DNA of 54,201 bases from contig CACJXQ010000012.1 in NCBI GenBank assembly GCA_902597385.1, forward strand, positions 1 through 54,201, written 5' to 3'. Below the pieces are notes generated by a model. It did no database searches. It saw only the letters and a program-made list of their open reading frames with translations, and was not told the origin of the DNA. This DNA is from an uncultured Pseudomonadota bacterium. Lineage in GTDB: Bacteria > Pseudomonadota > Gammaproteobacteria > Ga0077536. A program made the position numbers and the translations under genes. Positions 36,421-45,096 of this stretch are shown in pieces. Positions within the stretch are counted from its first letter, which is position 1. Each line of letters opens with the position of its first letter.

Positions 36421-38316
36421 TTGGGTTTATTTTCGCTCAATAAGGTATCGCTATCTTTCGGCGATCAAGTTATTTTTCGCGAAGCGAACTTCTCTTTAGA
36501 CGAGGGAGAGAAAGTAAGCCTGATAGGAAGAAATGGGTCCGGGAAATCCACATTATTCCGCCTGATACTCCAAGAAATCGAACCCGACGAGGGAGAGTTG
36601 CTATTCCAAACGGTTGTTAATTTTGCGAAATTAGACCAGGCGCTCCCAACGAATAATGGCCTATCAGTACGAGATTTCGTCAAGACAGGTTTGGCGAAAC
36701 AAGAGGCTTTGATTGAACGCTATAAAATTCTGAGCGCAAACAATAAAGAAAAGGATAATTTAGTAGAATTAGAAAAACTACAAGGCCGTATAGAGGCGCT
36801 TGGTGGATGGGATATAGAGACTCAGATCTCTCAGATAATCAGTAGCCTCAATTTACCAGAGGCAACTAAACTGGGCGATCTCTCTGGTGGGTGGCAAAGA
36901 AGAGTCTCACTAGCCAAGGCACTCGTGAGTTGCCCAGATGTTCTCCTGTTAGATGAACCTACCAACCATCTTGATTTAGAAGCGGTAGAGTGGCTGGAGA
37001 ACCGCGTCAAATCCTTTAAAGGCAGTGTCATTTTTATTACCCATGATCGAAAATTTCTACAACAGCTAGCAACTCGAATCGTCGATATAGATAGAGGGAG
37101 CCTAAGGAGCTGGCCTGGGAACTATAAAAAATACATTATCCTAAAACAAAAGGCCTTATCAGAAGAAAAGAAGAGCAACGCATTATTCGATAAAAACCTA
37201 AATAAAGAAGAGGAGTGGATTCGAAAAGGTATAAAAGCTAGAAGAACTCGAAACGAGGGAAGAGTGCGCTCTCTAGAGAAACTCAGAGATGAACGTGCAA
37301 GCCGTATAAAACCAGACAATAGTGCGAGTATTGTGATCCAAAAGGCAACCCTATCAAGCAAGAAGATTATCGAAGCTAGGAAAATAAGCTTCTCTTTCAA
37401 TAGCAAAAAAATACTAATAAGGGATATTTCTGTAAAAATCATGAAAGGAGATAGAGTTGCCTTAATCGGCAACAATGGTGTTGGTAAAAGCACTCTTCTC
37501 AAATTACTAATTGGCCGACTTCAGCCCAACGATGGAAGTATCAAGTTTGCTGAAAATTTAAATATAGGTTACTTCGATCAGAGACGGGAATATTTAGATC
37601 CTCAAAAAACTGTGGCTGAAATAGTAGGTGATGGCCAAGACTATATTGAGATAAACGGCAGACCCAGGCATGTAATTGGCTATCTGAAAGGCTTCCTGTT
37701 CTCTCCTAGTAGATCAATGACTCCAATCAAAATTTTATCAGGTGGAGAGCAGAATAGGGTTATTCTCGCCAAGCTTCTTACAAAGCCAGCAAATCTCTTG
37801 GTCTTAGATGAGCCGACAAACGATCTCGATGTAGAGACACTCGAGGTATTAGAAAAGCAATTGCAAGAATATACTGGCACCCTACTAATCGTAAGCCATG
37901 ATCGTGAATTTTTAGATAATGTGGCAACTAGCACGCTGGTCTTCGAATCCAGCGGAAATATTGAAGGCTATCCCGGCGGATATTCAGATTGGCTCAAAAA
38001 AGGACGCAAACTATCAACCAAAGAGTTGATAATTAGGGAAACTCAGGTTATGAAGACACACCAAAGCGAAGAAAACTCTCGAAAGAAAAAGTTGAGCTAC
38101 AAACTCCATAGAGAATTGGAAATGCTTCCAGATCGAATTTCTTCACTCGAATTAAAAATTGCTCGGCTAAACACTGAGATGGAGAACCCGAGTTTCCATG
38201 AAAAACCCTACAAGGAGCAAGAACCGGTTCTTAGTGAGCTTAATACCTTAACCAGTCAATTAGATGAAGCAATAGCACGCTGGACAGAATTAGAAGCTAT
38301 TTCTTCATCCACATAA
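36421..38316 (+). CDS. uup: ABC-F ATPase Uup
   Basis: Soluble twin-ATPase of the ABC-F family that acts on ribosomes or nucleic acids; Uup affects transposon excision in E. coli. Domain 1 has GRNGSGKST, LSGGWQRRVSLAKAL and LLLDEPTNHLD; a charged linker follows; domain 2 has GNNGVGKST, LSGGEQNRVILAKLL and VLDEPTNDLD. A C-terminal coiled coil covers about residues 545-631, typical of Uup. The start is TTG at 36421, as no ATG or GTG fits before the first strand. Confidence 0.93.
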   Translation: MGLFSLNKVSLSFGDQVIFREANFSLDEGEKVSLIGRNGSGKSTLFRLILQEIEPDEGELLFQTVVNFAKLDQALPTNNGLSVRDFVKTGLAKQEALIERYKILSANNKEKDNLVELEKLQGRIEALGGWDIETQISQIISSLNLPEATKLGDLSGGWQRRVSLAKALVSCPDVLLLDEPTNHLDLEAVEWLENRVKSFKGSVIFITHDRKFLQQLATRIVDIDRGSLRSWPGNYKKYIILKQKALSEEKKSNALFDKNLNKEEEWIRKGIKARRTRNEGRVRSLEKLRDERASRIKPDNSASIVIQKATLSSKKIIEARKISFSFNSKKILIRDISVKIMKGDRVALIGNNGVGKSTLLKLLIGRLQPNDGSIKFAENLNIGYFDQRREYLDPQKTVAEIVGDGQDYIEINGRPRHVIGYLKGFLFSPSRSMTPIKILSGGEQNRVILAKLLTKPANLLVLDEPTNDLDVETLEVLEKQLQEYTGTLLIVSHDREFLDNVATSTLVFESSGNIEGYPGGYSDWLKKGRKLSTKELIIRETQVMKTHQSEENSRKKKLSYKLHRELEMLPDRISSLELKIARLNTEMENPSFHEKPYKEQEPVLSELNTLTSQLDEAIARWTELEAISSST

Positions 38317-38317
38317 T

Positions 38318-39700
38318 TTAAGTTCCCATGCGTCGAAGTGCAGATTTTGTTAGAAATTTGTTGTAAATATCGGTGCCTTTATTGACCCACCACCTGTGCC
38401 CTCCGGCAATCTTCTTAACCTGCTTTAACCGCGACATATGACTTGTTTGAATGTCGAAAGCATGAACATGTGTCCACGACCAGTACGGATAAGCTCCATC
38501 CATCACTTGCTTACCTTGGTTATCGTAAACCGAGTAAGCGCCATCAAAAGTTTTCCACATTTCCCCTTTCCTATCAAACGTCAGCATCATCAAGGGAAGG
38601 CCCGTTCTAGCATCAAACCACACCCTCTTTTTACTCACAGGCGCTCTGGCATAACCAACCGGTTCAGCCTCGGCTACGATTGCTTCTGGTATAAGTTCAA
38701 CTTTAGTATCCCAAAAGGTGTTCCCTTTTGCTCCTCCGTGAGTTTTTCCTTCCCAATTTTCATCGCTCGAATCCCAATTTTCGGTCAGTCCTGCTAGAAA
38801 AGGTCCTCGACCTATGATCTTAAAATTACCCCAAGTAAGAAAAGGATCTCCAGCAGCCCAGGCATCTGAAAAATATAAATGAGAGCCCGGCAATAAGGGT
38901 TCAAATCTCTGACTTGTTGGGAAATTTCTGACCCTTTTAAACTGAGGTAAATAGCCAAGTAACTCAGGAAATTTTGTTTGATCGTACGGCCAAGAATTGA
39001 GAAATGCTGATCCTTTATAATCCTGGGGTACCGTAAAAAAGACAGATTGATAACGTAACTTATCCTCGTGTCCAGGCCAATAGGGGGTCGGCTCAACTTT
39101 GACGCGCCCCACTGGAGCAAATTCTATCCAACCAAGCTCATATTTATACCCTATTCGACCATTCTTATCTTGTTCGTAGCTTTTAATAGGGTAAAAAGAA
39201 ACATCATGTCTACCCCAAGTAAGGGTAATGTTAGCAAATAATTCAACTCCACTTTTGGGTTCGGGAAACGGCGTCCCACCTATCCAAGGCTTCCCGTCAC
39301 CAACCACAACATTCCCTTTCGTATCGAACTTTGCCAGCCCTTTATTGCGAAGAGTCGCCTCAGTATATTCCACTGGACTCAACTTCATGATGTCGGTAGT
39401 CACAGGTACGATTTCAAGCTTTCTACCCATTTGCTTTATCTGTGTGTACCGCACACCATCTAGAAGATCCTGCAACATGTCTACGTTGCTGGAATCAATT
39501 GTGTCTCCTGTTTTGAGCGCACCTTTTGTATAATTTTCTATAGACAAGAGCTCGTCTGGATAGGCCGCAGAAAAGTCACCGTTTTCAGCCAAAGCACTCC
39601 AAACTGGGCACAAGACCCCAGCCCCTAAAAAGCCTGCCGCAGTATTCTCTATAAATTTTCTCTTACTAAAATCAACGTCATACTTTTTAACGTAAGCCAT
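38318..39700 (-). CDS. DUF1329 family periplasmic protein
   Basis: DUF1329 protein with KRKFIENTAAGFLGAGVL at residues 13-30, a KR-type N-terminal export signal that may use the Tat route. The domain includes LLDGVRYTQIKQMGRKLEIV, WIGGTPFPEP and SWTHVHAFDIQTSHMSRL. Function is unknown; relatives occur beside DUF1302 and RND genes in Pseudomonas and marine gammaproteobacteria. A GGAG lies upstream of the ATG. It is 60 bases downstream of the helical-repeat protein gene and may be last in that operon. Confidence 0.88.
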   Translation of the reverse strand: MAYVKKYDVDFSKRKFIENTAAGFLGAGVLCPVWSALAENGDFSAAYPDELLSIENYTKGALKTGDTIDSSNVDMLQDLLDGVRYTQIKQMGRKLEIVPVTTDIMKLSPVEYTEATLRNKGLAKFDTKGNVVVGDGKPWIGGTPFPEPKSGVELFANITLTWGRHDVSFYPIKSYEQDKNGRIGYKYELGWIEFAPVGRVKVEPTPYWPGHEDKLRYQSVFFTVPQDYKGSAFLNSWPYDQTKFPELLGYLPQFKRVRNFPTSQRFEPLLPGSHLYFSDAWAAGDPFLTWGNFKIIGRGPFLAGLTENWDSSDENWEGKTHGGAKGNTFWDTKVELIPEAIVAEAEPVGYARAPVSKKRVWFDARTGLPLMMLTFDRKGEMWKTFDGAYSVYDNQGKQVMDGAYPYWSWTHVHAFDIQTSHMSRLKQVKKIAGGHRWWVNKGTDIYNKFLTKSALRRMGT

Positions 39701-39760
39701 TATGCTTCCCTCTCCATAAGATTATTTTTTTTTATTGCGCAGTGCCAATTCTTTTATCTT

Positions 39761-41977
39761 TTAACTAGACTTTGCGGAACAATCTAAATTCGCTATTAGC
39801 TTACCATAATCATTTTTCAATTTTTTGGGTAAGTACTCTTCACTCCTCTCCATTTTTCTCATTAAATTACAGGCCTGATCTAGCCTTCTAGTGCTACGGA
39901 TTCTTGCTTTGCTTATCATTCCCTCCCACCATACTTCTTGCGTAGGTATCGCCTTTTTCGTAATTACTCCCCACGCTTTATCTGCCTCAAACGGCTTGTC
40001 TACCTTCTCAGCACTTCGACCTAAGAGTCTCCAAGCATCTCCTGATGATGGATAATCCTTCGTAAATTTTATCGACTCACTGTAAGCACTTTCATGCTGA
40101 TCAGATGCAAGCATACTGTCTATGACAGTAGACCATATTCTTTTATCCATATCGGGTTGCGACTTAGCAGAAGGGTGCAATAGCTTTGCAAGACTTTGCC
40201 GTGTCTCTGGGTTGCTTATATTAGCCACAAACGGGTAAAGAAACTCCATTTGCCAACCTGGAATTGGAGAACTAGCTAACTTCCGTATGTAATTTTCAAC
40301 ATTGCCACCACCCAGTCGATCATAAATTTGCAACCTAGACCAAACCAAAGCTCTTCTTATATCCAAGTTTTGGGGGCCTTTAGCTTCAATCTGCGAAATC
40401 GCTGCAATTACATCCTCTGGTTTAGGATCAACTAGCGCACGCATCTGGAGAACCACCGAGAAATAGAACGGATCGGACTTATCAGTCTTCGGCAAGTCCT
40501 TAAAAGCTGCAATACCTTCATTAGCTAACGCTTTGGCTTTACTAATTTTCGAACGCCTCACGTGACGACTGAATTCCTTTGCTATTATAGTGAACGCAGT
40601 TCTTCCCACATCACTTTTTAATTTCTTTGATGATATTTGGTTTAAAGATTTTAAAGCTGACTTCGCATTACTTGTGGTCTGCGCAATCAAAAGCCGCGCA
40701 CTATCGGCATCAGGGTCGGCAGGACTCTTCCTGACAAAACGTTTAGCAGCTATCCGTAGTTTCTTTCTATTTTGAGCCGACCCGCTTCCACTATCTTCTT
40801 TTGCAGAATACACTGCGTACAGTAGTTTAACAGAAGCCACGTCAAGCTCCGGATTAAGATTTTTCTTCCGTTGAAGTTTCTCTAAGATATCTATTGCAGG
40901 CTGAAAAATCTTAGCTTTGTAGGCACTCAAAGCCCACCGATAACGGTAATTACTAAAATCTACTTTCCTTGGTGCGATGACATTACTAAAGAAATATTGG
41001 TATTTTTGCATCGCATTGTAAAAATGCCCATTATTTAAAGCAAATTCTGCTCCGGCTAGATCAGTATAGTATCCTACCTTTACTCCTGATATTTCTTGGG
41101 CATAAATCATCATGTCGTTGACCAAGGATTGATCTAGATAACCGCCCTTGATTAAAGCATTTAAACGTTTGGCAGCCTCCAACGGCCTGCCCCCTGACGC
41201 TCTGCTTTCTTTCAACAAACCGAAAGCCTCAAGACGAATTATCCTGGCCTTTTCATCATCTAGTTCCCCTAAATCGGTAATCTTTGACACTTTACCGCTA
41301 CGAGCATCGAGCAATTCGAGCTCCGCTTGAACGACTTCTAAAATTGGCGATTCATCATCTTCCAGAGCATTCTCTAGACTTTCAAAAATTTGCCTGGCCC
41401 TATCAAATCTTCCTTTAGCAAGCTCAACGTAACCTAGGCCCAACCAACCTCCATAGACCAAACCGGGGCGATAAAATTGTAAACTGGCCCCTCTGAACCC
41501 TTTCTCCGCTGGAAGTAAGGCAGTCGTTTTCTCAGCCCCCATGATTCCTACATTCTGTTCCCTGTAAGCTAGCTCTAGATCAATCCAAGCCCTCCAATAC
41601 GGAAAGGCAGCCAATGCGAAACTCATATCATCCCATTCTTGAGAGCGATATAGTCTCTCCAACTGACCTTCACTCTCTCCCATAGACGCCTCAATTTGAG
41701 CTACCTTACCAGAGGTCTTTTGTCTCATCTCATTCAGTAAGGCTTTCATTTTTTTCAAGGCATTAGGCGAAGGATTCGCCTTTCTAATCTGATCAATAAA
41801 TGGACCTACTTCATTTGCTATAGCAAACAGTTCAGTAGCACCCACATCACCGTCTAGCCGGGCGGAAAGCTCGGTTACGCCATTAATTGCTCTTTTAGAT
41901 GACGCTAGAACTCCCTTTGGTTGAAACCCTACGAAAAGAATCAGTAAAAAAGTCAAAATGAAACTTTTCTCACGCAT
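39761..41977 (-). CDS. Large periplasmic helical-repeat (TPR-like) protein
   Basis: A 738-residue exported protein with a signal peptide (about residues 1-25, ending GVLAS). The rest is nearly all helical with TPR-like pairs, for example YGGWLGLGYVELAKGRFDRARQIFESL and RWALSAYKAKIFQPAIDILEKL, plus a late SGDAWRLLGRSAEKV unit. No catalytic motif is seen. It follows the VWA-protein gene by 32 bases, so it is probably a scaffold of the ExbB/ExbD/VWA system, similar to TPR proteins such as TtpC near some TonB systems. Confidence 0.8.
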   Translation of the reverse strand: MREKSFILTFLLILFVGFQPKGVLASSKRAINGVTELSARLDGDVGATELFAIANEVGPFIDQIRKANPSPNALKKMKALLNEMRQKTSGKVAQIEASMGESEGQLERLYRSQEWDDMSFALAAFPYWRAWIDLELAYREQNVGIMGAEKTTALLPAEKGFRGASLQFYRPGLVYGGWLGLGYVELAKGRFDRARQIFESLENALEDDESPILEVVQAELELLDARSGKVSKITDLGELDDEKARIIRLEAFGLLKESRASGGRPLEAAKRLNALIKGGYLDQSLVNDMMIYAQEISGVKVGYYTDLAGAEFALNNGHFYNAMQKYQYFFSNVIAPRKVDFSNYRYRWALSAYKAKIFQPAIDILEKLQRKKNLNPELDVASVKLLYAVYSAKEDSGSGSAQNRKKLRIAAKRFVRKSPADPDADSARLLIAQTTSNAKSALKSLNQISSKKLKSDVGRTAFTIIAKEFSRHVRRSKISKAKALANEGIAAFKDLPKTDKSDPFYFSVVLQMRALVDPKPEDVIAAISQIEAKGPQNLDIRRALVWSRLQIYDRLGGGNVENYIRKLASSPIPGWQMEFLYPFVANISNPETRQSLAKLLHPSAKSQPDMDKRIWSTVIDSMLASDQHESAYSESIKFTKDYPSSGDAWRLLGRSAEKVDKPFEADKAWGVITKKAIPTQEVWWEGMISKARIRSTRRLDQACNLMRKMERSEEYLPKKLKNDYGKLIANLDCSAKSS

Positions 41978-42009
41978 TTGAAAAATCCATTAACATCAGT
42001 CCTACCTAA

Positions 42010-43128
42010 TTAGAGGGCGTCCAACAAGGCTTGCATCTCGTTAGCAAACTGATCGCCCATTATCAGCTTTACCAAGCGCTTTGTTAATTTGAGCTCACCA
42101 TCAAGAGTAGCCGCATCCCCTCCACCAGCCTCTCCGATAACCAAAAATGAGTGCATTGGAGCACTTCGATAGAGAGGCCTTGCTACCTTTCTACCCACTT
42201 TTGCTTCCAACAAGGAAGGATTGGCTTGATCAGAAACATCCAGAGTTGAAATCGTACCTCCCGAACGACCGAACTGCGCCGCCAAACGAATCACTTTATC
42301 CAGTTGTCCTTGTTTCAAGGGAGCATCACCTACCACAATAATGAGTCGTCTTGCGCCGATTCGCCAGCCAGACCTTTCTATTGCATCTCTAATACCTGCA
42401 TCTATTGCCTCAAACCAATCTCCGCCACCCTTCGCCTCTAATTGGCTCATAAAACGTCTTATTTTTGCTGTACTATAAGTTAGCTCGTGTACCTTCGTGG
42501 TAAATTCTGGGTCGTCATAATCTCTGTATGCAACCACCCCGAATCGAGCAATCGGCACCAGAGATCGAACAGTCTGTGCTATATCTTGTATCCTATCCCT
42601 AACTTCGTCTATTACCCAATCCATTGAACCAGTAGCATCAATGGCGAAAACCACATCTAAACCCGCCTCTCTCAATCCTGCTATATAAGCAGCGAAGCGC
42701 GCAGTTCCATCACCGAGCCCATTACCAATACCTGTTTTGAATCCTCCCACCCCCGAGCCTTCGCTAAGGGGAACCGCTGCTATGCCGGTGGGAACATCTA
42801 TGCCTTGGAATCCCCCCGACTGTGCTTTTAACGCTACGGTTACATCTGGAGGGGGAGGCGCAACGGATTTAGGTGCCAACAAAATTTCTGGGGGATCGAA
42901 CTCTAGCTCTTCCTCAAATTCTAATTGTTCTTCAGGTGGAGGTGTCTTCTCTAATTCCGGCTCAGGAGGTTTTTCCATCACAATTTGCACTACTTCTTCT
43001 TCTGGCGGAAGCACTCTCTCAGGACCATCGATCTTACGACCGACCTGCCAAGAGACAATAGCGTGTATTAAACTGGAAGCGAGTAAAAGCCCAACCAAAA
43101 TATAAACTCTTCGCGTCGAATAAGTCAC
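42010..43128 (-). CDS. TonB-like membrane-anchored protein with C-terminal VWA domain
   Basis: A 372-residue chimera. A single N-terminal helix (residues 8-28) is followed by an acidic Pro/Glu-rich spacer (about 40-95) as in TonB. It then has a Gly-rich link and a von Willebrand A domain from about 156, with MIDAS residues D164, T166 and S168 (FAIDATGSMDW), AYRDYDD and a later Asp in VVGDAPL. The TonB C-terminal domain is missing. GTG at 43128 overlaps the exbD stop as GTGA. It probably links the ExbB-ExbD motor to a periplasmic partner through the VWA domain. Confidence 0.85.
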   Translation of the reverse strand: MTYSTRRVYILVGLLLASSLIHAIVSWQVGRKIDGPERVLPPEEEVVQIVMEKPPEPELEKTPPPEEQLEFEEELEFDPPEILLAPKSVAPPPPDVTVALKAQSGGFQGIDVPTGIAAVPLSEGSGVGGFKTGIGNGLGDGTARFAAYIAGLREAGLDVVFAIDATGSMDWVIDEVRDRIQDIAQTVRSLVPIARFGVVAYRDYDDPEFTTKVHELTYSTAKIRRFMSQLEAKGGGDWFEAIDAGIRDAIERSGWRIGARRLIIVVGDAPLKQGQLDKVIRLAAQFGRSGGTISTLDVSDQANPSLLEAKVGRKVARPLYRSAPMHSFLVIGEAGGGDAATLDGELKLTKRLVKLIMGDQFANEMQALLDAL

Positions 43129-43565
43129 TCGATTGACTCCGACATTTTCTTCTGAGTCACTAATACAAACTGGACTATCCCAACATTTGCTGCACCTTTC
43201 ATAATTTCAGATATCGTCAGGGCATCAGATTCTGCGTCGGCATATATTTTTATCTTATCCAAATCACTGACATTTCTTAAACGAGCGCCCAGCTCTTCCC
43301 AAGACACAGGGACGTTTTCAAACCTGAGTTGCCCTTCTTTTGTGACGCTGATTGTAGGAATTAACGACGATGACTCCTTTTCTTGGGATGCAAAAGGCGG
43401 ATTCACATTGTAGTCTGGAGAGAGATTTCCTACCACCATAAAGTATAAAAGTAATAAAAATATGATGTTTATCATTGGAATAACATTCTCCTCTCGAGAG
43501 GCTCTTTTTCTGCCCAATTTATTCATCAACATACTTTTTGTCTGTCGTCCCTTAAGAGATTTCAA
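43125..43565 (-). CDS. ExbD-like biopolymer transport protein lacking the transmembrane Asp
   Basis: Second ExbD/TolR-family subunit of the operon. One transmembrane helix (ENVIPMINIIFLLLLYFMVV) and a periplasmic domain (SVTKEGQLRFENVPV...DAESDALTISEI) are present. The Asp that carries protons in ExbD and TolR is Asn33 here (AAC codon, + strand 43467-43469). Start is TTG at 43565 with AAGGAA 7 bases upstream. Length 146. It overlaps the VWA gene by 4 bases. Confidence 0.88.
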   Translation of the reverse strand: MKSLKGRQTKSMLMNKLGRKRASREENVIPMINIIFLLLLYFMVVGNLSPDYNVNPPFASQEKESSSLIPTISVTKEGQLRFENVPVSWEELGARLRNVSDLDKIKIYADAESDALTISEIMKGAANVGIVQFVLVTQKKMSESIE

Positions 43566-43583
43566 GTCACATTTCCTTCACAA

Positions 43584-44012
43584 TTAGTCATCTTCAAACC
43601 GCCGAGTCGCAGCAAGTGATATGTTAAAGATTTGACTCTCGTTGAGCAGATCCATGATATCGACTGCAGCTTGTAATTTTACTTTCGGATCGACAGCCAG
43701 CATCACACGACTTTGACTGGGATCAGAAAGGCTCTCCGCATAGGTTTTTAATCCCACTAAACTGCTACCGGCACCGTTAAGCCACAAACTACCATCCAAA
43801 CGAAGCTCTATTGCAATTAATGGCGTCTCGGTATTAATTTGAGACGAAGAGGCGGACTGTGAGAATTCAATTGCACGCGGCCTCAAAAAATTGGTCTGGA
43901 GCATGAAAAAAACTAGCAAAATAAATACACAGTCAATCAAGGGAGTGAGCGATAATCTTCCTGACCGCTTCCCCGACCTGTTATCTCCCTGCAGTCTAGC
44001 CTGCATATTCAA
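43584..44012 (-). CDS. ExbD-like biopolymer transport protein with intact transmembrane Asp
   Basis: First ExbD/TolR-family subunit. The helix LTPLIDCVFILLVFFMLQ keeps the functional Asp, and the periplasmic domain follows (IELRLDGSLWLNG...AVDPKVKLQAAVDIMDLL). TTG at 44012 is the predicted start with GAGG 10 bases upstream; ATG at 44006 is the alternative. Length 142. It begins 2 bases after the exbB stop. Confidence 0.9.
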   Translation of the reverse strand: MNMQARLQGDNRSGKRSGRLSLTPLIDCVFILLVFFMLQTNFLRPRAIEFSQSASSSQINTETPLIAIELRLDGSLWLNGAGSSLVGLKTYAESLSDPSQSRVMLAVDPKVKLQAAVDIMDLLNESQIFNISLAATRRFEDD

Positions 44013-44014
44013 TG

Positions 44015-44881
44015 TTAGCTAACCTCGTTTTTCGAACAAACTCTAGTTATCATATCTCCAACCTGGTCAGTCAAGTTATCTAATTTGGTCTCCAGGACTG
44101 CATGCATCACCGCAAACGGAATCGCAATGGACAGACCAACCGCAGTTGTCAACAAAGCTTCCCATATTCCACCGGCTAGTGCAGATGACTCCCCCGCGGC
44201 GCCCGCACTAACTGCTAATCCTCGGAAAGCATCGATCATTCCGAGCACGGTTCCCAATAAACCCATCACTGGAGCTAGGTAGTAGATTAACTCCAAAGGC
44301 TTTAAATTATTCGAGAAATCTCTTAAAAAGGCGGAAGATCGCCTAATCATTTCGTCCTGCAATGACTCATTATCAAGCGTTCCCCTCATCTCCAATCCGA
44401 ACTGGATATCCTTAGCAATCCCAACAGCTGAACGTTCTAAATTACCACTCGCTTTGGCTGTATTACCTTCCAACCACATAGTAATCGCATCATCTATTAC
44501 CCCGATCGCCAAAGGATTAGTTCTCGAAAACTGGAGAAATTTGGTGAATGCTAAAGTCAGGCCGAAAATCGAAACAAGTAACAGTATCCAAACCACTGGT
44601 CCGCCTAGCACTAAAAGGGTTTTTATACCTAAAAAGAAGCTTATGAAAAATCCTTCTTCTGGAGCCGGCTCAATATTGGCTGATTCCTGTAAACTTCCTA
44701 AATCACCGTTTTGGGGCTCCTGACCACTAGAGACTTCTTCATTAGTAACCGAAGAGGCACCATTAATCTGAACATTAGGCTCGGAGACAACAGGGTCCCC
44801 TTCCACCTGCTGCGCGGACGCCATAATGCTTATGCAGACTCCTATTAGAAATCCTAAAGAACATGTCAGCTTTTTCATCAT
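44015..44881 (-). CDS. ExbB/TolQ/MotA-family proton channel protein with exported N-terminal extension
   Basis: The motor subunit of the operon. A signal peptide (about residues 1-23, ending ASAQQ) and a low-complexity periplasmic stretch (24-76) precede the first helix (about 90-112). The ExbB core has YLAPVMGLLGTVLGMIDAF (201-219) and IWEALLTTAVGLSIAIPFAV (239-258), which hold the conserved Thr residues of the proton path. Length 288. First gene of the unit exbB-exbD-exbD-VWA-TPR-DUF1329. Confidence 0.92.
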   Translation of the reverse strand: MMKKLTCSLGFLIGVCISIMASAQQVEGDPVVSEPNVQINGASSVTNEEVSSGQEPQNGDLGSLQESANIEPAPEEGFFISFFLGIKTLLVLGGPVVWILLLVSIFGLTLAFTKFLQFSRTNPLAIGVIDDAITMWLEGNTAKASGNLERSAVGIAKDIQFGLEMRGTLDNESLQDEMIRRSSAFLRDFSNNLKPLELIYYLAPVMGLLGTVLGMIDAFRGLAVSAGAAGESSALAGGIWEALLTTAVGLSIAIPFAVMHAVLETKLDNLTDQVGDMITRVCSKNEVS

Positions 44882-45036
44882 AATTTACTCATGTATCTAA
44901 AATGTTAATTTCGTAACCTAGCGAGCTTATCATAGAAGCACGCGATGATTGGCATTCCGTCGACAAGAAGAATAACCCCAAGTTTTGTACGTCCGACAAC
45001 TAGCGACAGATCAATAGAATAAATCGGGGTAAGGGG

Positions 45037-45068
45037 TAAAAAAAAAGAGCCGGCACTAGGCCGGCTCT
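45037..45068 (-). terminator. Intrinsic terminator downstream of the DUF1302 gene
   Basis: AGAGCCGGC (45046-45054) pairs with GCCGGCTCT (45060-45068) over a 5-base loop. On the minus strand the stem is followed by an unbroken T-run (the A-run at 45038-45046 on the plus strand). It lies about 29 bases after the DUF1302 stop and separates that gene from exbB. Confidence 0.88.
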
Positions 45069-45096
45069 AAATGTTCACTATACTTAGCTTCTAGAG

